From contig NZ_CP054691.1 in the NCBI RefSeq assembly GCF_013348785.1, positions 3,162,001-3,226,000 on the forward strand: a stretch of 64,000 bases of DNA. The letters are read 5' to 3'. Of the stretch, positions 24,688 through 32,665 are shown one piece after another. The notes under the pieces are model-generated. The model worked only from the letters and a program-made list of their open reading frames with translations, was not told the DNA's origin and searched no databases. The position numbers and the translations under genes were made by a program. Each line of letters opens with the position of its first letter. Position 1 is the stretch's first letter. The stretch is from Gordonia sp. X0973. GTDB taxonomy: Bacteria > Actinomycetota > Actinomycetes > Mycobacteriales > Mycobacteriaceae.

Positions 24688-25821
24688 TCAGCGCGCGATC
24701 GTCGCGTTCATGCGGGCGACGGACGCGTCGTATTCCTCGACGAGTCCGGCGATCAGATCGGCCACCGGGGTGATCGCGTTGCACCGCCCGACGATCTGCC
24801 CGGCGGGCATCGCGATGACGTCGGGATCGTCGGCCGCCGAGATACGCGCATGCGCCTCCCCGACGAGGAGGTTCTGCAGCGGCATCGGCAGCGGATCGGG
24901 GGCGTTCGCCGCATCCCAGGCGTCGGTCCATTTCGTCTTGAGCAGCCGCGCCGGTTTGCCGGAGTAGATGCGGCGACGGACGGTGTCGCGCGAGGTCGCC
25001 TTCAGCAGCGCCTGCTGCACGGTCGACGGTCCGTCACCGGTCGCACCCAGTTTGTATTCGTCTGCGGTGAGCCAATAGGTGCCCATCCACACCCCCTGCG
25101 CGCCGAGGGCGATGGCCGCGGCGATCTGGCGTCCGCTGCCCACCCCGCCGGCCGCCAGCACCGGGGCGGTGTCACCCAGCGCGTCGACGATCTCGGGCCA
25201 CAGCACCATCGAGGTGACCTCGCCGGTGTGCCCGCCCCCCTCGTAGCCCTGGGCGATCACGATGTCGACGCCGGCGTCGACGTGGTGCAGGGCGTGCTCC
25301 TTGGCACCGGCGAGCGCGGCGACGGCGACCCCGTTCTCGTGGGCGAGCGCGATCACGTCGTCGGGCGGGGACCCGAGGGCGTTCGCGATCAGTTTGATCT
25401 GCCCGTATTTGCGGGCGTGCGCCATCGCGACGTCGACGTGGCTGCGGGCCACCGAGTGCAGCCAGCCCAGGACGCCGGTGTTGATCCGGCTCCCGTCGGG
25501 CAGCGGCGGCACGCCGAGGTCGTCCAGGGTGCGCTCGACGAAGGCGCGGTGCTCGGGCGGGATCATCGAATCGAGGTCGACCTTGGAGCCCTCGGTGGGG
25601 ATCTTCGCCGGCATCACCACGTCGACACCGAAGGGCTTCCCCTCGGTGAGGTCGTGCATCCGCTCGAGCACCTCGTCGAGTTCGGATGCCTCGTTGAACC
25701 GCACGCAGCCCAGGACGCCGAGGCCGCCGGCGCGGCTGATCGCGGCCGCCACGTCCTCACTCGGGGTGAAGCCGAAGATGGGGTATTCGATGCCGAATTT
25801 CTCGCTGAGCTGGTTCTTCAT
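24688..25821 (-). CDS. Nitronate monooxygenase-like FMN enzyme (IpdC paralogue)
   Basis: 377-aa TIM-barrel flavoprotein of the NMO/2-nitropropane dioxygenase family. The ATG at 25821 is chosen for AGGAG five bases upstream; an ATG 12 codons earlier also exists. FMN-phosphate motifs are visible: A-A-A-I-S-R-A-G-G-L-G-V-L-G near residue 25, I-A-Q-G-Y-E-G-G-G-H-T-G near 190 and A-A-G-G-V-G-S-G near 228. It is 32 bases downstream of fadD19 on the same strand, so KstR-controlled co-transcription is likely. The window holds a second member, IpdC, which acts on a ring-derived CoA ester, so a steroid enoyl-CoA role for this paralogue is reasonable but unproven. Confidence 0.75.
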   Translation of the reverse strand: MKNQLSEKFGIEYPIFGFTPSEDVAAAISRAGGLGVLGCVRFNEASELDEVLERMHDLTEGKPFGVDVVMPAKIPTEGSKVDLDSMIPPEHRAFVERTLDDLGVPPLPDGSRINTGVLGWLHSVARSHVDVAMAHARKYGQIKLIANALGSPPDDVIALAHENGVAVAALAGAKEHALHHVDAGVDIVIAQGYEGGGHTGEVTSMVLWPEIVDALGDTAPVLAAGGVGSGRQIAAAIALGAQGVWMGTYWLTADEYKLGATGDGPSTVQQALLKATSRDTVRRRIYSGKPARLLKTKWTDAWDAANAPDPLPMPLQNLLVGEAHARISAADDPDVIAMPAGQIVGRCNAITPVADLIAGLVEEYDASVARMNATIAR

Positions 25822-25853
25822 GGAGGCTCCTGACGTGGTCGGGGTGGCGGTTG

Positions 25854-27431
25854 TCAATGCGCTTCGTGCGGCGGCGAGTCAGCGGTGACCGATGCGGCCC
25901 AGCGGTAGTCGGGCTTGCCCGCCGGCGACCGTCTGATCTCGTCGACGAACCAGAGGCTGCGCGGCACCTTGTATCCGGCGAGTTCGGCGCGCACCACCTC
26001 CGACAGCGCGGCCAGCGAGGGACGCGCGCCGTCGCGGGTCGCCACCACGGCGGCGACGCGCTGGCCGAACCGCTCGTCGGGGACGCCGACGACCGAGACG
26101 TCGAAGACGTCCGGGTGGGCCTTGAGCGCGGCCTCGACTTCCTCCGGGAACACCTTCTCGCCACCGGTGTTGATCGACACCGAGCCGCGGCCGAGCATCG
26201 TGATGGTGCCGTCGGATTCCAGCGTCGCGAAGTCGCCGGGCAGCGAGTAGCGCACCCCGTCGTATTCGACGAAGGTCTTGGCCGATTTCTCCGGATCGTT
26301 GTGGTAGCGCAGCGGCACGTGACCGGATCGGGCCAGCACGCCGACTTCCCCGCTGCCGGGTTCGACCGGTGTCCCGTCCTCGCGCAGCACGTGGGTCTCC
26401 GGGTCGGCCTTCACCTTCGGCGCACCGACGTGGCTCTCTCCCTTGACGACGACGCTCATCCCGCCGAACCCGGTCTCCGACGAGCCGATGGCGTCGACGA
26501 CGACCGCGTTGGGGAAGGCGGTCACGTAGCGGTCCTTGACCGACGGGGAGAACAGCGCCGCCGACGAGGCCACCGAGACGAGCGTGGAGGTCTCGTAGTC
26601 GCCGGCCTCGTAGGCCTCGATCATCGGGCGGCCCATCGCGTCGCCGGTGATGAACACGACGTTGACGCCGTGGCGCTCGATGGCCCGCCACACCTGCTCG
26701 GCGTCGAAGTCGGGGTAGACGACGGCCTTGCCGCCGGCGAACAACGACTGGAAGATCGCCCACTGGGAGCCGCCGTGGATGAACGGCGGGATCGGGAAGC
26801 GGACCAGCTGGCCGCCGTCGGCGCCGGCCTTGGCGAGTTGCCACTCGTCGGCCACGGGCTCGCCCGAGTACCAGTCGATGCCGCCGCCGAGGACCCGCCA
26901 CACGTCCTCCTGGCGCCACACCACGCCCTTCGGCCGCCCGGTGGTGCCGCCGGTGTAGAGCATGTAGAGGTCGTCGTCGCTGCGGGCGGTGAAGTCGCGC
27001 TCGCCGGACTGCTCGGCGAGCAAGCCGTCCAAGTCGTCGAGGACGAGGCAGTCGGTGATCGCGGTCTCGGTGTTCTGCAACGTGTTCTCGACGCGGTCGG
27101 TGTAGCGCCCCTCGTGGAGGAGCACCTTCATGCCCGAGTCGGCGAAGATATGGGCGAGTTCGGCTTCGACGTAGCGGTAGTTGACGTTCACCATCACCGC
27201 GCGGGCCTTGAAGATCGCCAGCATGGCCTCGACGGCCTCGATGGTGTTTCTGCTGTACAGGCCCACCGCATCGCCGGGTTGGACGCCGCGGGAGATCAGC
27301 GCGTGCGCGAGTTTGTTGGCGCGCGCCTCGAGCTCGGCGTAGGTGCGCGAACGATCACCCGATTCGAGGGCGATTCGCTCGGGCATGAGGTCGACGGCGT
27401 GCTCGAACAGGTCGCCAATCGTGTAGGCCAT
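25854..27431 (-). CDS. fadD19: FadD19, steroid-26-oyl-CoA ligase
   Basis: 525-aa acyl-CoA synthetase with the A3 motif Y-T-G-G-T-T-G-R-P-K-G near residue 160 and late motifs G-R-G-S-V-S-I-N-T-G-G-E-K near 435; the catalytic Lys lies in S-P-A-G-K-P-D-Y near 510. Divergence from echA19 across a KstR box reproduces the Rv3515c-Rv3516 arrangement, and FadD19 is known to form the CoA thioester of C26-carboxylated sterols; in Rhodococcus it is needed for C24-branched side chains. CYP125 in this window should provide its substrate. The start ATG lies only nine bases from the KstR box, so repression could also block a very short leader. Confidence 0.9.
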   Translation of the reverse strand: MAYTIGDLFEHAVDLMPERIALESGDRSRTYAELEARANKLAHALISRGVQPGDAVGLYSRNTIEAVEAMLAIFKARAVMVNVNYRYVEAELAHIFADSGMKVLLHEGRYTDRVENTLQNTETAITDCLVLDDLDGLLAEQSGERDFTARSDDDLYMLYTGGTTGRPKGVVWRQEDVWRVLGGGIDWYSGEPVADEWQLAKAGADGGQLVRFPIPPFIHGGSQWAIFQSLFAGGKAVVYPDFDAEQVWRAIERHGVNVVFITGDAMGRPMIEAYEAGDYETSTLVSVASSAALFSPSVKDRYVTAFPNAVVVDAIGSSETGFGGMSVVVKGESHVGAPKVKADPETHVLREDGTPVEPGSGEVGVLARSGHVPLRYHNDPEKSAKTFVEYDGVRYSLPGDFATLESDGTITMLGRGSVSINTGGEKVFPEEVEAALKAHPDVFDVSVVGVPDERFGQRVAAVVATRDGARPSLAALSEVVRAELAGYKVPRSLWFVDEIRRSPAGKPDYRWAASVTADSPPHEAH

Positions 27432-27440
27432 GCCTAGAAA

Positions 27441-27456
27441 CTAGAACGTGTTACTG
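27441..27456. promoter_or_regulatory. KstR box between fadD19 and echA19
   Basis: CTAGAACGTGTTACTG matches the AACnnGTT core and all but the last position of the KstR pattern. It is in the divergent gap, nine bases from the fadD19 start and 48 bases before echA19. Confidence 0.8.
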
Positions 27457-27504
27457 TTTTCGGCAAGCGTCTGCGTGCGCGCCCTGCGACCGATGGAGGA
27501 TCCG

Positions 27505-28299
27505 ATGGCCGACACCACCCCCGATTGCCTCGTCGAGAAGCGCGGCCACATCCTCATCGTCACGATGAACCGGCCCGAGGCGCGCAATGCGCTGTCGGCC
27601 GAGATGATGGCGATCATGACGGAGGCGTGGGACACCGTCGACGCCGATCCCGAGATCCGCGTCGCCGTGCTGACCGGTGCCGGCGGCGCCTTCTGCGCCG
27701 GGATGGACCTCAAGGCGATGAACGCCAACTCGCCCGGCGACACCGTCGACAGCGGCAGCTGGGACCCCGCACGACTGCCCGCCCTGCTGAAGGGACGACG
27801 TCTGACCAAGCCGCTGATCGCCGCCGTCGAGGGCCCGGCCATCGCCGGTGGGACCGAGATCCTGCAGGGCACCGACATCCGCGTGGCGGGGCAGAGCGCG
27901 AAGTTCGGGGTCGCCGAGGCCCGGTGGGGCCTCTACCCGCTGGGCGGCAGCGCGGTGCGCCTGCCGCGCCAGATCCCGTACACGATCGCCGCCGACTTGC
28001 TCCTGACCGGGCGCCACATCACCGCCGACGAGGCCAAGGAGTACGGCCTGATCGGCTACGTGGTGCCCGACGGCGGTGCGTTGGACAAGGCACTCGAGCT
28101 CGCCGAGCTGATCGCCGCCAACGGACCACTCGCGGTGCAGGCGATCCTCAAGACGATGCGCGACTCCGAGGGCATGCACGAGGAAGAGGCCTTCACCGCC
28201 GACGGCAAGGTCGGGATCGGCGTCTTCAAATCCGCCGACGCCAAGATCGGCCCCCGCGCCTTCGCCAACAAGGAAAAGCCGGTCTTCACCGGCGAATAG
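27505..28299 (+). CDS. echA19: EchA19, steroid enoyl-CoA hydratase
   Basis: 264-aa crotonase. I start it at ATG 27505 (M-A-D-T-T-P), preceded by GGAGGA, rather than at the upstream frame opening inside the KstR box. Oxyanion-hole motifs are [10 protein letters not shown] near residue 68 and [11 protein letters not shown] near 112; the [14 protein letters not shown] segment near 140 is the substrate-side loop. By synteny it is EchA19, which hydrates the C24-25 double bond of cholest-enoyl-CoA produced by FadE26/27, giving the substrate of Hsd4A. Its 3' end runs into a short 22-bp tandem repeat. Confidence 0.87.
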   Translation: MADTTPDCLVEKRGHILIVTMNRPEARNALSAEMMAIMTEAWDTVDADPEIRVAVLTGAGGAFCAGMDLKAMNANSPGDTVDSGSWDPARLPALLKGRRLTKPLIAAVEGPAIAGGTEILQGTDIRVAGQSAKFGVAEARWGLYPLGGSAVRLPRQIPYTIAADLLLTGRHITADEAKEYGLIGYVVPDGGALDKALELAELIAANGPLAVQAILKTMRDSEGMHEEEAFTADGKVGIGVFKSADAKIGPRAFANKEKPVFTGE

Positions 28300-28300
28300 C

Positions 28301-28384
28301 GCCGACTGGGCACCCCAACCCCGCCGACTGGGCACCCCAAATGCATCGACTGGGCACCCCAACCCCGCCGACTGGGCACCTAAC
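28301..28384 (+). repeat. 22-bp direct tandem repeat, four copies
   Basis: Units of the form GCCGACTGGGCACCCCAACC plus two bases start at 28301, 28323, 28345 and 28367; the last is truncated. They fill the gap between the convergent echA19 and SDR genes. The second and third copies contain ATGCAT at their junction. Function unknown; a transcription-end or slippage-prone element is possible. Confidence 0.9.
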
Positions 28385-28387
28385 GCT

Positions 28388-29224
28388 TCAGAGGCGGTCG
28401 GCCACTCCACCGATCTTGCCGAGTCGTCCGACGACGTCCTCGTAGCGGCCCCCGACGACGCGCGGCACCGCGTCGAAGAACCGGGCATCCGCGCCGATCA
28501 GCACGCGCGGCTTGTTGTGCCTGATCCCGCGAATGATCGCCTTCGCCGCACCGTCGGGGGTGGTCATCGCGATCTTGTCGAACCCCTTCGCCGCCTTGGC
28601 GATCTCCTCGGGCGTCTTGCCCGTGCCGCGGGCGTTCGCGGCGATATTGGTCTTGATCCCGCCCGGGTGCACGCAGGTGACGCCGACCTTGTGACCGGAG
28701 AGGATCATCTCTTGGCGCAGTGCCTCGGTGAACCCGCGGACGGCGAATTTCGCCGAGTTGTAGGCACTTTGGCTCGGTATGCCCATCAGCCCGAACACCG
28801 AGGAGACGTTGGCGATGTGCGCGTCACCGGAGTCGATGAGTTGCGGCAGAAACGCCTTGGTCCCGTGCGCGACGCCCCAGAAGTCGATGTCCATCAACCA
28901 GTGGAAGTCCTCCCACGACATCTCCTCGATGGTGGCCGAAAGCGCCACCCCGGCATTGTTGACCAGCACGTTGGCCGGGCCGAAGTCGTCGCGCACCTGC
29001 TCCGCGTGGGCGTACACCGCGTCGCGGTCGGCGACGTCCAGGCGGTAGCCGAGGGCCCGGGCACCGAGCTTCTTGCACATCTCGACGGTCTCGGCGAGGC
29101 CGGCCTCGTCGACGTCGGAGATGGCGATCGCCATTCCGCGCTCGGCAAGGTTCGTCGCCAACGACCGTCCGATTCCGGAACCGGCACCGGTGATGACCGC
29201 CGTCTTTCCCTCGAGATCCTTCAT
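28388..29224 (-). CDS. Short-chain dehydrogenase of the diiron-oxygenase cluster
   Basis: 278-aa SDR from ATG 29224 (M-K-D-L-E-G-K-T-A-V-I). T-G-A-G-S-G-I-G is at residues 12-19, N-N-A-G near 90, S-S-V-F-G and Y-N-S-A-K near 155, with the P-G-G-I-K-T loop after it. The D-V-D after strand 2 (A-I-S-D-V-D-E) favours NAD(H). It resembles mycobacterial SDRs linked to flavin monooxygenase or MymA-type operons. It is transcribed away from the DUF4873 gene across a gap holding one of the three shared operators (29273-29293), so it is probably in the TetR regulon and could oxidise an alcohol made by the diiron enzyme. Confidence 0.82.
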   Translation of the reverse strand: MKDLEGKTAVITGAGSGIGRSLATNLAERGMAIAISDVDEAGLAETVEMCKKLGARALGYRLDVADRDAVYAHAEQVRDDFGPANVLVNNAGVALSATIEEMSWEDFHWLMDIDFWGVAHGTKAFLPQLIDSGDAHIANVSSVFGLMGIPSQSAYNSAKFAVRGFTEALRQEMILSGHKVGVTCVHPGGIKTNIAANARGTGKTPEEIAKAAKGFDKIAMTTPDGAAKAIIRGIRHNKPRVLIGADARFFDAVPRVVGGRYEDVVGRLGKIGGVADRL

Positions 29225-29272
29225 TGCCGCCCCGTCCTGCCGTCCCGTGCGCGATGCGCTGATGGAAGCAAA

Positions 29273-29293
29273 AGTATGGCATACCATCGGTAG
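29273..29293. promoter_or_regulatory. Putative TetR operator A
   Basis: Three five-base half-sites AGTAT, ATACC and GGTAG alternate in direction with three-base spacers. The reverse complement has the same 5-3-5-3-5 layout as operators B and C. It lies between the SDR and DUF4873 genes and could control both. Confidence 0.65.
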
Positions 29294-29294
29294 C

Positions 29295-29621
29295 ATGAGC
29301 GGCGTCTTCACCCACAGCCCCCACGAGGGATCCGACTACATCGGTGACGCGACGGTGATCGTCCGTGGCACCGAGGTTCCGGTCCAGATCGAGATGCGCG
29401 GCTACCGCGAGCCGATCGACGGCGTCTACCGCTGGATCGGCCGGGTGTCGGCGAATCAGCAGCTCAGCGACATCCTCGGCGACGCGCAACGGACCGACAT
29501 CACCATCCGGACCCACGACGACCCGCGACCCGCCGTCATCGGCGACCCGGACCCGTGGAACCGCTTCCGCGTGATGGGCAAGAGCACACCGCCCTACCCG
29601 GTCGAGACCGAACTGGACTGA
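29295..29621 (+). CDS. DUF4873-family small protein
   Basis: 108 aa, no signal or membrane segment. Features are H-E-G-S-D-Y-I-G-D-A-T-V near residue 9, a G-Y-x-E-P-I-D-G-V-Y-R-W-I-G-R element near 37-50, and R-F-R-V-M-G-K-S near 93. This is the DUF4873 pattern, a small beta-rich domain found alone or fused to flavin monooxygenases in mycobacteria. The ATG begins two bases after operator A, so repressor binding would cover the start region. It ends before a long inverted repeat. A helper role for a monooxygenase or hydroxysteroid enzyme is a guess from neighbours. Confidence 0.7.
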   Translation: MSGVFTHSPHEGSDYIGDATVIVRGTEVPVQIEMRGYREPIDGVYRWIGRVSANQQLSDILGDAQRTDITIRTHDDPRPAVIGDPDPWNRFRVMGKSTPPYPVETELD

Positions 29622-29630
29622 CCCACCCCC

Positions 29631-29697
29631 AAACCCCGCACTTCACGACAAACCCGACGGGCAGATGCCGCTGGGTTTGTCGAGAAGTGCGGGGTTT
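29631..29697. terminator. Long inverted repeat between convergent genes
   Basis: AAACCCCGCACTTC plus CGACAAACCC pairs with GGGTTTGTCG plus GAAGTGCGGGGTTT, 25-base arms with one mismatch and a 17-base loop. It lies between the convergent DUF4873 and TetR genes and is probably a bidirectional terminator. It resembles in style the inverted repeats at 39858 and 53511. Confidence 0.7.
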
Positions 29698-29720
29698 GCC
29701 GGGCGCGCGCGGGGAGACCG

Positions 29721-30428
29721 TCAGCTCGCGTAGACGGCGGCGAGGTTCTCCGCGATCGACGCGTCGAAGTCCAGTTCGGCATTGCCGGTCTTCGACGCGG
29801 CGACGGCGAGGAGCGCTCGGATATACGGCGCGGTCCGGTCCACGAAACTCTCGACGCTCTCGGTGGGCACGTCGTCGCCGACCCAGCCGTCGGCGGCGAA
29901 GACCACGGCCCCCATGATCATCGCCGCGGCGGCGTCGAGTTCGTGGATACCGTCGGACCTCTCCTCGGAGGCCCCCGGCACCAGGGCCGAGAGCACGCTC
30001 GAGATGTCGAAGGCCATCGTCCGCGCGGTCTCGATGGCGTGGACGCCGGGCGACGCGGCGCCCGCGTTCGCGCCGGAGAAGTTGAGTTGCAGGAAGCGGA
30101 AGACGCGCGGGTGCCTGCTGACGAAGTCGGCGTATCCGGCGATCCCGTCGTGGACCATCTCGCCGAGGGTGCCCGCGGTCAGCTGCGGGCCCATCACGAT
30201 GCGGTCGGTGAGCGTGTCCATCACCCGGTCGTTGATCGCGTTGACCAACTCCCACTTGTCGGTGAAGAAGCGGTAGAGCGTCGGCTTGGGAATCTTCGCC
30301 TCCGCGGCGATCTCGCGCATGCTGACATGCGGGCCCTGGGCGTCGATCGCGCGGATGGCGGCGTCGACGAGCGTCCGTCGCATCTTCTTCCGATGCTCGG
30401 CCCAGCGTTCGGTGCGAGCATCCGGCAT
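29721..30428 (-). CDS. TetR-family repressor of the diiron-oxygenase cluster
   Basis: 235 aa from ATG 30428, with GGGGGAG upstream. The N-terminal helix-turn-helix is clear: S-M-R-E-I-A-A-E-A-K-I-P-K-P-T-L-Y-R-F-F-T-D-K near residues 36-58. The C-terminal two thirds form a helical ligand-binding domain with no sequence clue to the ligand. It is divergent from the AurF-like genes, 168 bases away, and the window contains three copies of a distinctive triple half-site operator at the starts of neighbouring units (29273, 30563, 31598). I infer that this repressor binds them; none of the sites lies close enough to its own start to be certain of autoregulation. Confidence 0.82.
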   Translation of the reverse strand: MPDARTERWAEHRKKMRRTLVDAAIRAIDAQGPHVSMREIAAEAKIPKPTLYRFFTDKWELVNAINDRVMDTLTDRIVMGPQLTAGTLGEMVHDGIAGYADFVSRHPRVFRFLQLNFSGANAGAASPGVHAIETARTMAFDISSVLSALVPGASEERSDGIHELDAAAAMIMGAVVFAADGWVGDDVPTESVESFVDRTAPYIRALLAVAASKTGNAELDFDASIAENLAAVYAS

Positions 30429-30562
30429 GACTCCCCCGTTCACCATTCTCGGGCTGCCCGACCGGTCGGCGGCGGACTGGCCGCGACGGGTGAGGCGCTC
30501 CCCCAGTATGAATCATCGCGCCCGGATACGTCGAAACCCTGTCACGACCGACCAAGTTAGTC

Positions 30563-30583
30563 ATACTGGCGGTATCCCATACC
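30563..30583. promoter_or_regulatory. Putative TetR operator B
   Basis: Half-sites ATACT, GGTAT and ATACC with three-base spacers; GGTATCCCATACC (30571-30583) is a perfect inverted repeat. It lies just upstream of the ribosome site of the degenerate AurF-like gene and in the divergent gap to the TetR gene. Confidence 0.7.
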
Positions 30584-30596
30584 GGAGGTTGGCGAT

Positions 30597-31571
30597 ATGA
30601 ACACCGAGTTCTACGCACCGACGACCACCGACGGCGCCGCGATCACCCGACGCCGCTCCATCGTCGATCGGCAGGCCACGGCTCAACGGTTCCTCTTCGA
30701 GGCGGCCGAGGACGTCTTCGACGGCGACCTCGACATCGACTGGGACGCGCCGCCGGTCGCCGGACGCAGATGGCTGCCCGACCAGATGGTCACCCTCTTC
30801 GGCACGCCCTCCTGGTCCGCGATGGAACCGGAGAAGCGCGCCGACCTCGCCCGCCGCGAACTCGTCGACCTGCTGACCGTCGCCGTCTACGCCGAGACCG
30901 TCCTCTCGATGCTGACCTTCCGCGACGCCGCCGAGGAACGCGCCTTCGCCGACGACCGGACGCGCTGGCAGCTCAAGTGCATCGACACCCGGGCGCGCAA
31001 TATCAGCATGTTCGGCCGCTTGATCGACATCACCGATGTCCGGCCATACCTCCGCCCGAAACTCGCCAAACGACTGGAGCGGTACACGCTGCTCCTGCCC
31101 GCCGGCGCGACGACGGCGACGGTGAACCTGCTGCTGGAGTCGGCGCTCCAGGGCTTGGCCGAGTTGATCTCCGCCGATCCCGACCTTCAGCCCCACGTCG
31201 CGCAGATCATGGAAATCCAGCTGGGCACCGGTCGACGCCACGTGCAGTACGCGCGCGAAGAGCTGACCAGGGTCGTGGCGTCGCGCGGTGCAGCGCGACG
31301 GGCCGGCGCCTCGATCGCCGGCGCCGCCGTCGTGTCGCTCATCGGTCGGCTGATGGTCAACCCGGCCGTCTATCGCGACCTCGGGTTGGCGGCACACCTG
31401 ACGGCGCAGCAGGCGCGAAGCGGTCCGGCGCGCCGACGGCGAATGGATGCGGCCTTTGCCGACGCGGTGCGGTTCGCCGCCGACGCGGGCCTGTTCCGCG
31501 ACCGGACGAGCAGGGCGATCCTGCGCCGCAACCACCTCGCACCGACCCGGATGACCGATGTTCGATCTTGA
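30597..31571 (+). CDS. AurF-like paralogue with lost diiron ligands (pseudoenzyme)
   Basis: 324 aa, ATG eight bases after GGAGG. It is clearly homologous along its length to the next gene (shared D-G-D/E-L-D-I-D-W-D-A, M-F-G-R-L-I, V/L-Q-P-H, Y-A-R-E-E). The metal-binding motifs are ruined: E-E-T-R-H of the active copy reads T-R-A-R-N here, and H-V-L-E-E-A-R-H reads Q-L-G-T-G-R-R-H, so at least two Glu and two His ligands are gone while the fold positions remain. It cannot hold a normal diiron centre. It probably arose by duplication and may be a structural or regulatory partner of the active enzyme. Operator B lies immediately upstream. Confidence 0.75.
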   Translation: MNTEFYAPTTTDGAAITRRRSIVDRQATAQRFLFEAAEDVFDGDLDIDWDAPPVAGRRWLPDQMVTLFGTPSWSAMEPEKRADLARRELVDLLTVAVYAETVLSMLTFRDAAEERAFADDRTRWQLKCIDTRARNISMFGRLIDITDVRPYLRPKLAKRLERYTLLLPAGATTATVNLLLESALQGLAELISADPDLQPHVAQIMEIQLGTGRRHVQYAREELTRVVASRGAARRAGASIAGAAVVSLIGRLMVNPAVYRDLGLAAHLTAQQARSGPARRRRMDAAFADAVRFAADAGLFRDRTSRAILRRNHLAPTRMTDVRS

Positions 31572-31597
31572 CTTCACAATTGTGATGCGCGACACTG

Positions 31598-31618
31598 ATA
31601 CCGGCGGTAGCCGATACC
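31598..31618. promoter_or_regulatory. Putative TetR operator C
   Basis: Half-sites ATACC, GGTAG and ATACC with three-base spacers, identical to operator B at 17 of 21 positions. It lies 22 bases before the start of the AurF-like oxygenase gene, so that gene has its own controlled promoter in addition to the one at 30563. Confidence 0.7.
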
Positions 31619-31640
31619 TCTGGTTCAAGAGGGGAGAATC

Positions 31641-32660
31641 ATGACCGTAACGGATTCCACCGCCGCAGAGGCTGCGGGTGGCTCGTCGGGGGTCCCGCGC
31701 TTCTACAAGGGAGCGGTCAGCACCACCGACATCAACGTCGGCGATCGACAGAAGACCGCCCAGCGCCTCCTCCGCTCCACGGCCGATCGGTCATATGACG
31801 GCGAACTCGACATCGACTGGGATGCCGCCCTCGTCGACGGCGCGCCCTGGGTCCCCTATCACCGCGTGACACTGTTCGGCTCCACGCACTGGGACGGGCT
31901 GACCGACGAGCAGAAGCAGCAACTCTCGATGCACGAGGCCGTCGCCGTCCTCTCCTACGGCATCTTCGCCGAGATCGGCCTCTCGCTGAACCTGATGCGC
32001 AGCGTGTTGCGCAATCCCGGTTTCGTCGACGACCACATCCGCTACGCACTGGCCGAAGTGGCCGAGGAGACCCGCCATTCGACGATGTTCGGGCGGCTGA
32101 TCAACAAGTCCGGCCTTCGCCCGTACCGGCGACCGAAGGCGGTCATGAAGATCCTGCGCCTGGTCGGGTTCGTCCCGATGGGCCCGTCGGCCTATGCGGG
32201 CACTCTGCTGATCGAAGAGGTGCTCGACCGACTGCAGCGCGAGGGGATGATGGACGAGACGGTCCAGCCCCACTTCCGCCAGCTGATGAAGATCCACGTC
32301 CTGGAAGAGGCCCGCCACATCACCTACGCCCGCGAGGAAATGGTGCGCTCCATCGCCGCGCGCGGACCGATCTCCAACGCCGCCCACCGGCTCGCATTCG
32401 CGCTCATGGTGAATTTCGTGCAGGAGGAGATCATCCACCCGAACGTCTACAAGTCGGTCGGGATGCGCCCCATGAAGGGAATGCTCGCGGCCCGACGCTC
32501 CCCCCAACACAGCGCGACCGCGCAGTTCATGGCCGGGCCGCTGCTGGACTTCGCCTACGACGCCGGGATGATCAAGGGCGCCGTCACCACCCGGCTCTAT
32601 CGGATGACCGGCGCGCTCTCACCCGAGCTGCGCGCCAAGATCGAGGCCGACCGCCGCTGA
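31641..32660 (+). CDS. AurF-like non-heme diiron oxygenase
   Basis: 339 aa of the p-aminobenzoate N-oxygenase (AurF) type. Diiron ligands are recognisable in four helices: F-A-E-I-G-L near residue 106, A-E-E-T-R-H-S-T-M-F near 138-147, L-I-E-E-V-L-D near 190, and H-V-L-E-E-A-R-H near 215, whose leading His matches the extra seventh ligand of AurF. Such enzymes use O2 and two electrons to hydroxylate or N-oxygenate substrates. A KshB-like reductase gene starts five bases after its stop and is the obvious electron donor. The substrate is unknown; the location inside a sterol island suggests a lipid or steroid. Regulated by operator C. Confidence 0.8.
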   Translation: MTVTDSTAAEAAGGSSGVPRFYKGAVSTTDINVGDRQKTAQRLLRSTADRSYDGELDIDWDAALVDGAPWVPYHRVTLFGSTHWDGLTDEQKQQLSMHEAVAVLSYGIFAEIGLSLNLMRSVLRNPGFVDDHIRYALAEVAEETRHSTMFGRLINKSGLRPYRRPKAVMKILRLVGFVPMGPSAYAGTLLIEEVLDRLQREGMMDETVQPHFRQLMKIHVLEEARHITYAREEMVRSIAARGPISNAAHRLAFALMVNFVQEEIIHPNVYKSVGMRPMKGMLAARRSPQHSATAQFMAGPLLDFAYDAGMIKGAVTTRLYRMTGALSPELRAKIEADRR

Positions 32661-32665
32661 GCCCC

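Noticed and set aside
28301..28384. CRISPR-like array
   Set aside because: The 22-bp units are adjacent without spacers.
29536..30618. Minus-strand 360-codon ORF overlapping the TetR gene
   Set aside because: Arg-rich shadow frame; the TetR frame has a clear helix-turn-helix and ribosome site.
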